Positions 48,006 to 56,466 of a stretch of DNA of 64,000 bases are shown here, in pieces. The stretch is from Geobacillus sp. 46C-IIa (GTDB lineage: Bacteria > Bacillota > Bacilli > Bacillales > Anoxybacillaceae), in contig NZ_CP061474.1 in assembly GCF_014679505.1 (NCBI RefSeq), positions 3,176,001-3,240,000 on the forward strand. The letters run 5' to 3'. The notes under the pieces were generated by a model. It was not told the origin of the DNA and ran no database searches. It worked only from the letters and a program-made list of their open reading frames with translations. Numbering within the stretch: position 1 is the first letter of the stretch; the number at the start of each line of letters is the position of its first letter. Position numbers and translations under genes: made by a program.

Positions 48006-49379
48006 GTGAACCGCGATATGGAAACGCTTTTATCGATGTATGAGCAAATTCTCGAACTGATCGACCTTGGCGTCCATGCCGTCGATCAACACGGAAAAAC
48101 CGTCATTTACAACCGAAAAATGCGGGACATCGAGGGCATGAACATCGAGGACGTGCTCGATAAAAACATTTTGGACGTCTTCCGCTTCAACCCGGAGCAG
48201 CCGAGCACATTGCTTGAAGCGCTGCGCACCGGTGAAAGCATTCTGAACAAGCAGCAAACCTATTTCAATAACAAAGGACAAGCCGTGACAACGGTCAATC
48301 AAACACACCCGCTGCAAAAAGACGGGCGCATCATCGGCGCCGTGGAAATCGCCAAAGACATCACCAAATTCCGCAAGCTGATCCAAGAGCACCACCAACG
48401 CGGTGAAGCCGGTCGCACGTTTGCAGACATCATCGGCCAAAGCGAAGCGATGCAAAAGGCCATCCGCCTTGCGCGTCATGCCGCCCGCTCCGAAGCGCCT
48501 GTGCTGCTCATTGGGGAGAAAGGGACAGGAAAAGACTTGCTCGCTTCCTGCATTCACCACGAAAGCGAACGGCGAGCTAAGCCGTTTTTTGCGCAAACGT
48601 GTTTGTCGCTTCCGGACGATTGGATGGAAACGATGCTGTTTGGCAGCGAAGAAGACGGCGAGATCCAGCCCGGCTTGTTTGAACAAGCGGACGGCGGCAC
48701 CGTCCTGCTTGACGATATTGACTCGTTAAGCCTGCCGCTTCAACAAAAACTTGCCCGTTTCCTGCAAGAAAAACAGTTTGTCCGCGCCCATGGCCAAGAA
48801 CCGGTTCGTGCGGACGTTCGCCTCATCGCCTCGACAAGCGGCGACCCGATTGACGCGGTCCAAAACGGAGAATTGATCAAATCGCTTTACTACCAAATTG
48901 CCGTCCACTGCATCGTCCTGCCGCCGTTGCGCGAACGGAAAGAGGATATTTTGCCGCTGGCCGTTCATTTCATCCATCAAGGCAACGAGCGCTACGGACT
49001 GCACGTCGAGGGGCTCGACGACGATGTGCAAGAGGCGTTTCTCCATTACCGTTGGCCCGGCAACGTGCGCGAGCTTGAGGCCGTCATTTTGGAAACGATG
49101 GCGACGATGGAACAAGAACAAACCATCACCCTCGCCCATCTGCCTGCCCCTTTTCGAGCCAAGCTGGCGCCCGACGAAACGAAAACGGACTTTTTATTTG
49201 ATACGGAAGACATTTTGCCTCTTGACAAATACATGGAAGAAGTCGAAATTTACTACATCCGCAAGGCGCTGCAGCATCACGGCTTCAACATCACCAAAAC
49301 GGCCAAAGCGCTTGGTTTGAGCCGACAAAACTTGCAATACCGCATCCGCAAATACCAGATTGATAAGGAATGGGGATGA
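48006..49379 (+). CDS. rocR: RocR-like PAS/AAA+ regulator without GAFTGA loop (457 aa)
   Basis: N-terminal PAS (ELIDLGVHAVDQHGKTVIYN...), AAA+ domain with Walker A GEKGTGKDLLA (near residue 170), R-finger region PPLRERKEDILPLA, and Fis-type HTH NITKTAKALGLSRQNLQYRIRKY. Length and synteny match RocR, the sigma-54 activator of roc operons. However, where the GAFTGA loop belongs the sequence reads MLFGSEEDGEIQPGLFEQ, and Walker B is VLLDDID instead of FLDEI. Contact with sigma-54 is therefore unlikely. GTG at 48006 after AGAGAGGTG. Confidence 0.87.
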   Translation: MNRDMETLLSMYEQILELIDLGVHAVDQHGKTVIYNRKMRDIEGMNIEDVLDKNILDVFRFNPEQPSTLLEALRTGESILNKQQTYFNNKGQAVTTVNQTHPLQKDGRIIGAVEIAKDITKFRKLIQEHHQRGEAGRTFADIIGQSEAMQKAIRLARHAARSEAPVLLIGEKGTGKDLLASCIHHESERRAKPFFAQTCLSLPDDWMETMLFGSEEDGEIQPGLFEQADGGTVLLDDIDSLSLPLQQKLARFLQEKQFVRAHGQEPVRADVRLIASTSGDPIDAVQNGELIKSLYYQIAVHCIVLPPLRERKEDILPLAVHFIHQGNERYGLHVEGLDDDVQEAFLHYRWPGNVRELEAVILETMATMEQEQTITLAHLPAPFRAKLAPDETKTDFLFDTEDILPLDKYMEEVEIYYIRKALQHHGFNITKTAKALGLSRQNLQYRIRKYQIDKEWG

Positions 49380-49436
49380 AAAGGCGAAAAGCCTCAGCCA
49401 GCGGGACGGCAAAAAGGACAGGGGAGGTCGCTGTGG

Positions 49437-50189
49437 ATGATCGACGCTCATATTCATCTCGACCAGTACACGGACATCGATGAACAAATCAACCGTTGGC
49501 AAGAAGCGGGCATCACCGGCGTCGTCGCCGTATCCACCGATTTGCGCTCCAGCTGCCGAACGCTCGAGTTGAAACAGCGATTCCCTTCCTTCGTCTACGC
49601 CGCCATCGGTTTTCATCCCGAGCAACCGCTGCCAAGCGAAGCCGATTGGAACGAATGGACAGAGCTTGTCAAGCAAGAGCGGCCGCTGCTCGCCGCCATC
49701 GGCGAAGTCGGGCTGCCATACTATTCAGCGGAAGCATGCGCCAAGCTGCCCGCGTATCAAGAACGATTAACCGAAATCGCGGCCATCGCCGCGGATGCCT
49801 CCTTGCCGCTCGTTCTTCACGCCGTCTACGACCGCGCCCAAACCGCCTTGGCCATCTTGCAGCAAACTGGCGTCCGACAAGCCCATTTCCACTGGCTGAA
49901 GGCCGAGCCTGCCGTGGTCAAACAAATCGTCCAATGCGGCTACTACATCTCCATCACGCCGGAAGTGTGCTACCGCGAGCGCGACAAGCAGCTGTTATCC
50001 CTCGTTCCCATCGAGCAGCTGCTCCTTGAAACCGATGGCCCATGGCCGTTTGCAGGCCCGTTTGCCGGAAAACTGACAACGCCGTTATGGCTATTGGACT
50101 CCGCGCGAGCCGTGGCGGCACACTATGGCCGAGATATCGAACAAGTCAAAACCATGATCACGGCGAACACAAAACGGCTTTACGGTTGA
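49437..50189 (+). CDS. TatD-family metal-dependent hydrolase (250 aa)
   Basis: TIM-barrel hydrolase: metal-binding MIDAHIHLDQYTD, Glu in AAIGEVGLPYYS, His in LPLVLHAVYDRA and FHWLK, Asp in LLLETDGPWPF. Probably DNase-like or a related phosphohydrolase; the family is often mis-specified. Start at ATG 49437 after GGGGAGG. It follows rocR by 57 bp in the same direction and could be cotranscribed. Confidence 0.88.
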   Translation: MIDAHIHLDQYTDIDEQINRWQEAGITGVVAVSTDLRSSCRTLELKQRFPSFVYAAIGFHPEQPLPSEADWNEWTELVKQERPLLAAIGEVGLPYYSAEACAKLPAYQERLTEIAAIAADASLPLVLHAVYDRAQTALAILQQTGVRQAHFHWLKAEPAVVKQIVQCGYYISITPEVCYRERDKQLLSLVPIEQLLLETDGPWPFAGPFAGKLTTPLWLLDSARAVAAHYGRDIEQVKTMITANTKRLYG

Positions 50190-50238
50190 TCTTCCTTATC
50201 GTACGATGAAACCAAATCTACATCGAAATGAGGGAAAC

Positions 50239-50727
50239 ATGATGGATCATAATGAGCGAGTGCGCCAACAGCTGATCAAAAGCGTTTCCGGGCTGTCGGA
50301 CGAACAGCTGAACACCCGGGCAGCGAAAGGGAGTTGGACCATCGCCCAAGTGCTCGAACACCTGTACTTAATTGAAACATCGATCGCAGCTATGATCGCC
50401 CATACATTAAAGCATGGCGAGAGCCAGCCGGTTGAGGAGAAACCGATCCACTTGACCGTTGACCGTTCCAAAAAAGTGGAGGCGCCTGATTTCGCCCGCC
50501 CGGACAACCGCTTTTTCACTCGACACGAACTGGAAGAAAAATTGCATCAATCGCGGCAGCGGTTGCGCCAAATCACGGAGCAAGCCAATCCGGCTGACTT
50601 GGAAGCCAAATCGTTCCCGCATCCAATTTTTGGGCCACTGAATTTGAAGCAATGGGTGGAATTTGTCGGCTACCATGAACAGCGCCACCTCGCGCAAATT
50701 GAAGAAATCAAGGCACAGCTTCCGTGA
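50239..50727 (+). CDS. DinB-family protein (162 aa)
   Basis: DinB_2 type: WTIAQVLEHLYLIETSIAAMIAHTL and VEFVGYHEQRHLAQIEEIKAQL contain the His triad. B. subtilis homologues are of unknown function. ATG 50239 after GAGGGAAAC. Different subtype from the DinB at 28457. Confidence 0.85.
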   Translation: MMDHNERVRQQLIKSVSGLSDEQLNTRAAKGSWTIAQVLEHLYLIETSIAAMIAHTLKHGESQPVEEKPIHLTVDRSKKVEAPDFARPDNRFFTRHELEEKLHQSRQRLRQITEQANPADLEAKSFPHPIFGPLNLKQWVEFVGYHEQRHLAQIEEIKAQLP

Positions 50728-50751
50728 GGAGCGGGCGGCTCATCAAGGAAA

Positions 50752-50793
50752 AAGCCGAGCAACGACCAGCCAAATCCCCGCCCTGCTCGGCTT
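50752..50793. terminator. Bidirectional terminator between DinB and DUF817 genes
   Basis: AAGCCGAGCA pairs perfectly with TGCTCGGCTT; on the minus strand TTTTCC follows. Serves the convergent genes. Confidence 0.75.
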
Positions 50794-51694
50794 ACAACGA
50801 TTTTCCATCTTCATGTGAACGCTCCACTGCCCCTGTCACAGCAATTGTTTTCACTTGCTTTAACGTCGCCACGATGAGAAAACTGACAATAACGAGCAAA
50901 CACCACGAACTCACCTTCCCAAGATGAACAAGGCTCCACGCCTTCGCCTGGTTTGGATATTGCCAAGCGCCAAAAAAGGTGGCGATGTTTTCCGCGATCC
51001 AGATGAAAAACCCGATCAGCAAAAACGACAAAACAAGCGGCATCCGGTAGCGGATTCCCCCGACCTCATACGTCACCCATGACCGCCAAAAGACAAGCAT
51101 GACGAGGCTTGAGAGCCACCAACGAACGTCCACCCAATAATGGTGGGTGAAAAAATTCAAGTAAATCGCCGAAGCGAGAGGAACGACCATCCAAAACGGC
51201 GGCCATTGCACCAACTCCACCTTCAGCCTTCGCCACGCCTGGCAAAGATAGCTGGCGACGCTCGCATACATAAACCCGCTGTACAAGGGCACGCCAAAGA
51301 TTTTCGTATACCCCTCTTCCGGATACGACCACGAACCCATGCGCACTTTAAACAGCTCGAGCGCAAGTCCAATGACGTGGAACAAGGTGATCACTTTGAG
51401 TTCATCCCGCGTTTCCATCCCTGACCGCACCATCCACCATTGCATGAGCAGGCAAATAACAAGCAGCCAATCATACCGCGGCAATAGCGGAAGCGGCGCG
51501 ATCTTCGTCAGCGCCAATGAGGCAAAAATGACAACCGGAAACACGCAAGACAACGCCTGCGCCCAACCGAAGCGAACAAGCTGCACAAACGCTTTGATCA
51601 GCCGCGACGTTCTGCCAAACTGGCGCACCCGGACGATCATGAGGCCAAACGGTGGAGATTCGTCCACCGCTAGCTCTTGCTTTTCCCCTTTCAA
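50792..51694 (-). CDS. DUF817 membrane protein (YoaT-like, 300 aa)
   Basis: About eight hydrophobic helices with conserved MGSWSYPEEGYTKIFGVPLYSGFMYASVASYLCQAWRR and NIATFFGAWQYPNQAKAWSLVHLGKVSSWCLLV, the DUF817 signature. Function unknown. TTG start at 51694 after GGGAGGAGACGGC. It follows an XRE-like regulator and a DUF2975 protein, the same trio as B. subtilis yoaS-yozG-yoaT. Confidence 0.85.
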   Translation of the reverse strand: MKGEKQELAVDESPPFGLMIVRVRQFGRTSRLIKAFVQLVRFGWAQALSCVFPVVIFASLALTKIAPLPLLPRYDWLLVICLLMQWWMVRSGMETRDELKVITLFHVIGLALELFKVRMGSWSYPEEGYTKIFGVPLYSGFMYASVASYLCQAWRRLKVELVQWPPFWMVVPLASAIYLNFFTHHYWVDVRWWLSSLVMLVFWRSWVTYEVGGIRYRMPLVLSFLLIGFFIWIAENIATFFGAWQYPNQAKAWSLVHLGKVSSWCLLVIVSFLIVATLKQVKTIAVTGAVERSHEDGKSL

Positions 51695-51710
51695 GCCGTC
51701 TCCTCCCTAC

Positions 51711-51935
51711 TCACGGATTTGACTCCCCTTCATCACTTCGATACTCCAAAATGTCCCCGGGCTGGCAATCGAGCGCCTTGCAAATGGCTTCGAGCGTCGA
51801 GAAACGGATCGCCTTCGCCTTCCCGTTTTTCAAGATCGACAAATTCGCCATCGTGATCCCGACTCTCTCCGACAGCTCGGTGACGCTCATCTTCCGCTTC
51901 GCCAACATGACATCAAGATTCACGATAATCGGCAT
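51711..51935 (-). CDS. Cro/CI-type regulator, YozG-like (74 aa)
   Basis: Almost entirely a helix-turn-helix domain: VNLDVMLAKRKMSVTELSERVGITMANLSILKNGKAKAIRFSTLEAICKALDC. Such short XRE proteins are nearly always next to DUF2975 membrane proteins, as here, 10 bp downstream. Start at ATG 51935 because the ATG at 51944 is inside GAGGTGG. Confidence 0.9.
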   Translation of the reverse strand: MPIIVNLDVMLAKRKMSVTELSERVGITMANLSILKNGKAKAIRFSTLEAICKALDCQPGDILEYRSDEGESNP

Positions 51936-51945
51936 GTCATCCACC

Positions 51946-52425
51946 TCAAATGGTCAACTCATTTTCTTGTTTGATTTCAATCGCCTGCTGCAGCAACTTT
52001 TGCAAAACCGCGGCGAACACAGCGATGACAAGCGACGCAAACGGCACAATCAGACCGACGAAAATGACACCCGGAGCGTCGTCTTTCTCGGCGAACAAGT
52101 AAAACAGCGGCAAGACAAGCAAATGCAGCCCGCTGATGGCGACGGCGCAATGTTTGATCGTCTTTAACGCTTTCACCGACGCCTCGGAAAACGCGTCGTT
52201 TCGGTCAATATACACTAACAACCGGAACGCCTGATACAAAGCGAAGTAGAACGGCAGCGCGGACGCCTCAAACACAAGATAAACAAAATACTTGATCCAA
52301 GGGAACGTTGGCACCAGCTTGACCGCCACCTTCGCAAGCGCAGGAACCAAAAATAGGCACAATGACAAAACCGGAAGGCCGATCAACACTAAAGACGCCT
52401 TCAAAAACAACGTTTCCCGTTTCAT
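51946..52425 (-). CDS. DUF2975 membrane protein (YoaS-like, 159 aa)
   Basis: Four membrane helices; conserved YIDRNDAFSEASVKALKTIKHCA is the DUF2975 core. Likely acts together with the small HTH protein downstream, perhaps as a membrane sensor controlling it. Function unknown. Confidence 0.87.
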   Translation of the reverse strand: MKRETLFLKASLVLIGLPVLSLCLFLVPALAKVAVKLVPTFPWIKYFVYLVFEASALPFYFALYQAFRLLVYIDRNDAFSEASVKALKTIKHCAVAISGLHLLVLPLFYLFAEKDDAPGVIFVGLIVPFASLVIAVFAAVLQKLLQQAIEIKQENELTI

Positions 52426-52526
52426 CGAAACACCTCACACTGACTCGTTTTCGACTTTATTGTAATGAATCATTTATCGTTTATCAATAAATAATGATCG
52501 ATTTAAATGAATTTTTTTCTGTAAAA

Positions 52527-52560
52527 CAAAAAAGAAAAGGCGCCCCACACGGGGAACGCC
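52527..52560 (-). terminator. Intrinsic terminator after oligopeptide-type permease operon
   Basis: On the minus strand GGCGTTCCCC pairs with GGGGCGCC, followed by TTTTCTTTTTT. It lies about 190 bp past the permease stop. 52561-52748 contains no gene I can support. Confidence 0.72.
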
Positions 52561-52748
52561 CGATGATCCATCCCGAGGCGGCAGGTGCACTGCATGCACT
52601 TCCACGCCGCCATTACCAATCGATTCGCTTTCCATCTCGGAAAAAGCCGCCGTTCGGCCCGTCAGGCCTGATTCTGCTATTTAACCGCACTCCCCCCAAT
52701 TACTCGTTTTTCATCGACAGCCCGTGCTTTCGCGGAAATCATAATAGC

Positions 52749-53762
52749 CTATCTATAAAGTACAAATTGAAAATCGCCCTGCTGCGGCGGAAAAGAAGCG
52801 GTTTTTCCCGATGAACTCCGCTGTTTTTTCCGCCGCTTCCGTTTTCCTTTTCCAGCGATCACTTGCTCTAACCCTTTTCCCATTAATTTGAAGGCAAAAA
52901 TGGCAACGATAAAGGCAACACACGGCCCGACAACAATCCATTGGTCAAGCATCATTTCCCGATAGGAAAGACCGATCAAGCCGGACCATTCATTCGAAAG
53001 GGAGAACGCCACCTTCTCGGGAGGGCCCAACCCATCGGAATCGTATATAACTTTTACGCCTCCTAGCAATATTTGAAACGCCCCGAGATGCACAAGCAGC
53101 AAGAGCGACTGCACAGTCTGCTGGGTAAACAGCAAAAACAGCCGCGGCCGCATATACGGGAGAACGTGCTTGCGGATGAGCCAAACGTTATCAGCTCCCA
53201 TCAGCCGGGAAGAAACGACAAATTCATTTTGCAAAAAGACAGCGATATCATTGCCGATGACCAGCATTAACGGCGGAAGCGCAACAGCCGCAAGCACCAA
53301 TAGTTGTTTTATCAACACTCCCATTCCAGCTCCTTGCTCCTCCAATGGAATGAAAGCAAAAAAGAGCATCGTTAAAAATATCGCCGGCACAAACCGAAAG
53401 GCGCGGACGATGGACTCGGCAATAAAACGAAATTTCTGTAAATAAAAAGCATACATGATTCCGCCGACCGTCCCGAACGCCAGCCGCAGCAAACTGACCG
53501 CCAATGCGGTGAAAATCGTATATTTCGCCCCATCGATGACCTTCCAAAACACATCTTCGCCTTGGCGATCGACGCCAAATGGATGGACCCAGCTCGGCGG
53601 GTACGGAGGAACGTCAACGAGCCGCCCAGCCTCATTGTAGATCCGCTCCGGCGGCTGTGGAATGATGTCTTTCAGCCAATAAGAATATAAAAAACTGGCC
53701 AGCAATAGACCGGCCGCGATGATAAATCCTGTCGTAAAATAAACGTTGCGGAATGCGCGCAT
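52749..53762 (-). CDS. OppC/DppC-like ABC permease (337 aa)
   Basis: Binding-protein-dependent permease with an N-terminal helix, WVHPFGVDRQGEDVFWKVIDGAKYTIFTALAVSL (the OppC-type signature), and a degenerate EAA loop (SSRLMGADNVWLIRKHVLPYMRP). C-terminal 35 residues are very basic (GKGKRKRRKKQRSSSG). ATG at 53762 shares one base with the upstream permease stop. No ATPase or binding protein gene is adjacent. Confidence 0.88.
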   Translation of the reverse strand: MRAFRNVYFTTGFIIAAGLLLASFLYSYWLKDIIPQPPERIYNEAGRLVDVPPYPPSWVHPFGVDRQGEDVFWKVIDGAKYTIFTALAVSLLRLAFGTVGGIMYAFYLQKFRFIAESIVRAFRFVPAIFLTMLFFAFIPLEEQGAGMGVLIKQLLVLAAVALPPLMLVIGNDIAVFLQNEFVVSSRLMGADNVWLIRKHVLPYMRPRLFLLFTQQTVQSLLLLVHLGAFQILLGGVKVIYDSDGLGPPEKVAFSLSNEWSGLIGLSYREMMLDQWIVVGPCVAFIVAIFAFKLMGKGLEQVIAGKGKRKRRKKQRSSSGKTASFPPQQGDFQFVLYR

Positions 53763-54643
53763 CACGCTACCCCCCTCTCGATTCCCGTCAAATAAGCAAT
53801 CACTCGTTTCCCGGCCACATCAATGATGTAAAACGGCAAAAACAGCATGGCAAGACCGATAGCCACTACTTCCGGCGTATGGCGCTGCTCATACAAAAAC
53901 CGGAAAAATCCATGCATATTAAACAAATATTCCGCCACTAACAAGTTCGACAGCATAAACCAAAACAAATATTGGACGTTAGAAAACACGGTGATCAGCG
54001 CGTTGCGGAACATATGGCGCCATAGCACTGCCGTTTTTGACAATCCTTTCGCTAGCGCATATTCGACGTATGGCTTGTCTTTTTCCTCCGTAAACGCAAG
54101 AAATGTCATTTGGAACAGCAGAATGGAAGGCAAAATGGAAATCATGACAATCGGCAGCACGTATACATTGTCAAAACCGGCAACAGGATTGACAATAAGC
54201 AAATCTGTCTTTTTAAACACCCAGATGACAAACAGTTGCGTAGAAAAAATAAAAATAACATCGGGGATCGACTCAAGAAAAAACGCGATTCCTTTCACCA
54301 TTTTTTGCAGCGGACGCGGAAGCAAAAAGCAGATGTAGGCTCCCGTAACGGCTATAAGGAAGGAAACAGCCAGCGCCCCCCATAAAATAATAAGGGAATA
54401 GGCATACGGCTCCATCATCGTTGAGAGCAGGGGAGCATTGTGCCATTGCGAGAGCGAAACCGTTATATCACGAATAGAAAAAAAGCTCCAAAACAGCTGC
54501 TGAAATTGCTGCCAAAATACCGTGACCATTTGCGGGCTCGGAAACAAGGAATAGCTTTGCGCAAACGCGATAATCGCCATAATCGTGAAAATGGTAAGCA
54601 ACAAATCCGCCAGCACCGTCAAGGCGAGTTTCCATTTCTTCAT
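53762..54643 (-). CDS. OppB/DppB-like ABC permease (293 aa)
   Basis: Six or so helices and an EAA-type loop (PYVEYALAKGLSKTAVLWRHMFRNALITVFSNVQYLF). Shorter and more divergent than typical OppB. ATG at 54643 follows GGAGGGGG. It pairs with the OppC-like gene downstream and follows a lipoprotein gene 81 bp upstream in the same direction. Confidence 0.85.
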   Translation of the reverse strand: MKKWKLALTVLADLLLTIFTIMAIIAFAQSYSLFPSPQMVTVFWQQFQQLFWSFFSIRDITVSLSQWHNAPLLSTMMEPYAYSLIILWGALAVSFLIAVTGAYICFLLPRPLQKMVKGIAFFLESIPDVIFIFSTQLFVIWVFKKTDLLIVNPVAGFDNVYVLPIVMISILPSILLFQMTFLAFTEEKDKPYVEYALAKGLSKTAVLWRHMFRNALITVFSNVQYLFWFMLSNLLVAEYLFNMHGFFRFLYEQRHTPEVVAIGLAMLFLPFYIIDVAGKRVIAYLTGIERGVA

Positions 54644-54724
54644 AAGGCTGATCCCCCTCCTTCGGAGCATGGGCAACCGATTGCTTGATGTTCCTTTCGG
54701 CTGTAAGCTGCCAGTGCTTGCATT

Positions 54725-55246
54725 TTAATAAGATGGTGCCGGGGGAGGCAATGTTTCTGCTAACATGGATTGCTGTCCTCCCATTCCATCGCCTATTTTC
54801 AAGATGCGGTCATACATTTTAATTCCTACATAGGTTTGTCCGTCTGTTTGATATTCTACTCTGCCCGACGAGTCTTTTTTGATAAGCTCTCCCTTTTCAC
54901 CATACTTCTCTTTTACGTGCTTCGGCTGCAGTTCTGGCAAAAACATCACATCCAGCTCATATTCCTTAGCTCGCTCCGGTCTTTTCGCGCTCCATGAATA
55001 ACTTCCGTCTTCCCCAACGTTTACTTTTTCCTCGAGTACCTGTTTGCCCCCCTCGATTTCTTTCATCACAATTTGCACGACGGCGCCTTTTGGCAGATTG
55101 CTGTTTCCGCTTAGCACCACTAGGTCACCGATCGTTTTGACCGCACCACCTAATTTTACCGTTTGCTCCACTTTCGGTTTGGCACAGCCAACTAGCACCA
55201 ATAGCAACAACAACGTAAGGACCACCGTCATTCGGATATCCTTCAT
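54725..55246 (-). CDS. Lipoprotein with Ig-like domain (173 aa)
   Basis: Lipobox LLLLLVLVGCAKP (Cys about residue 21), then a beta-rich region (VLSGNSNLPKGAVVQIVMKEIEGGKQ...VGEDGSYSWSAKRPE) resembling extracellular Ig-like/carboxypeptidase-regulatory folds. It is too small and of the wrong fold to be a type II peptide-binding protein. ATG 55246 after AAGGAGGG. Family not recognised. It directly precedes the orphan permease pair and borders the AT-rich island. Confidence 0.7.
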   Translation of the reverse strand: MKDIRMTVVLTLLLLLVLVGCAKPKVEQTVKLGGAVKTIGDLVVLSGNSNLPKGAVVQIVMKEIEGGKQVLEEKVNVGEDGSYSWSAKRPERAKEYELDVMFLPELQPKHVKEKYGEKGELIKKDSSGRVEYQTDGQTYVGIKMYDRILKIGDGMGGQQSMLAETLPPPAPSY

Positions 55247-55349
55247 AAAAACCCTCCTTATATATGTATAAGCATCTTTCAAAATTTTTCATTCTCTTGG
55301 AAACAATTTGATGATTTGCTTCACCAATTTGGTTACCTTCGTGTATTTT

Positions 55350-55898
55350 TTAGCTAGTTGCTCTAAAATCTTCGTCAATTAACATAAGACTTAGTTCTTT
55401 AGGATTTTTAATCCCTGTACTAATCTCGATTTCTTCTGACTGATTTATCAAATATACATAAGGTGTATTATTAACTTTATATGTATTAAAGAGGTATGCA
55501 GCTTTGATATATATTATTGATTCATTGATGTTTTCTAGAACAAGCTGATCATTATTACTTTCATCGTTGTTTATTAACATAATTTTAAAGTTAGCTCGAT
55601 TGCTAATGTTAGGTAACTCTTTCACAACTCTCTTACATGTTGAGCAAGTACTACTAATAAACAATAATAGGACTTTTTGTTGTTCCAAGATTTCTTTTAA
55701 AACTACTTTTTTACCTTGATAATCTAAAGCACGAAAAGCAGGAGCTTTATCTCCATTTTGCAAACTTCCAAACTGAATCCCTTTTATGGTTCTGATCTCG
55801 GATAAAAAAGTTCTCACAAGTTTAATAATAGAGTAAATTATATATGATTGAATAAGTAGAAGTATCATTACCAAAAGAAGTAAAGTATTTGAAATCAT
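55350..55898 (-). CDS. Membrane-anchored thioredoxin-like protein (CSTC, 182 aa)
   Basis: One N-terminal membrane helix (ISNTLLLLVMILLLIQSYIIYSIIKLV) followed by a TlpA/AhpC-type thioredoxin domain: NGDKAPAFRALDYQGKKVVL, active site LLFISSTCSTCKRVVKELP, and NTPYVYLINQ with the cis-proline. Domain layout matches MauD. Predicted to act on the outer face of the membrane in disulfide formation or transfer. Start ATG 55898 after GGAGAGG. AT-rich codons, unlike the flanking genes. Third gene of an operon with the MauE-like protein and the ABC exporter. Confidence 0.85.
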   Translation of the reverse strand: MISNTLLLLVMILLLIQSYIIYSIIKLVRTFLSEIRTIKGIQFGSLQNGDKAPAFRALDYQGKKVVLKEILEQQKVLLLFISSTCSTCKRVVKELPNISNRANFKIMLINNDESNNDQLVLENINESIIYIKAAYLFNTYKVNNTPYVYLINQSEEIEISTGIKNPKELSLMLIDEDFRATS

Positions 55899-55919
55899 AA
55901 CTACCATCCTCTCCAAATT

Positions 55920-56465
55920 CTAGTAAATATACTTAAAGATAAAGTGCATAATCTCATTTATTTTTTTGAGTTCTTTTAAAATTTGAACATATATTAAAAA
56001 TACACTTACAATAATGAAAGATGATAAAGTTTGAATTGTCATATAATTAATAGAGTATTTAGATTTAAATAAAATAAAGGCAATCAAAATAATTACTGCA
56101 TTTCTTAATACCATCCAGTAAGAGAGTCTCTCATTTTCCAAAACCCCACCACATCCACAAGAAAAATTTTGATTTCCCTTAAAAAGGTTAATCGCTATAA
56201 ATATTGAGAAAATGGACAAAAGCAGAGATATGGTTAACAAACAATAGAGATTTACACCTGATAAAGCCAATGAAAATGTAATGAAGCCCTCACTCAATAC
56301 TATAAAAAGATAAACAAATTTTATCAATAGAGGGTGTTTAATTCCATAATTCCTTATAGTAACATCATATCTTTCTTTATGCATGATTTTACTTATTGTT
56401 GAAGATAAGAAAATTAATATAAGAAATATTAATAAAAGGGTAAATATAGAATTATTAAAATTCAT
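55920..56465 (-). CDS. MauE-like redox membrane protein (181 aa)
   Basis: Four to five helices with the MauE/DoxX-type arrangement: FLSSTISKIMHKERYDVTIRNYGI at the N-terminus, then a cysteine cluster FSCGCGGVLENERLSYWMVLRNAVIIL. In methylamine dehydrogenase gene clusters MauE and MauD are needed to form the many disulfides of the light chain. Start ATG one base after the ABC exporter stop, so translation is coupled. Probably the membrane electron-transfer partner of the thioredoxin-like protein. Confidence 0.8.
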   Translation of the reverse strand: MNFNNSIFTLLLIFLILIFLSSTISKIMHKERYDVTIRNYGIKHPLLIKFVYLFIVLSEGFITFSLALSGVNLYCLLTISLLLSIFSIFIAINLFKGNQNFSCGCGGVLENERLSYWMVLRNAVIILIAFILFKSKYSINYMTIQTLSSFIIVSVFLIYVQILKELKKINEIMHFIFKYIY

Positions 56466-56466
56466 A

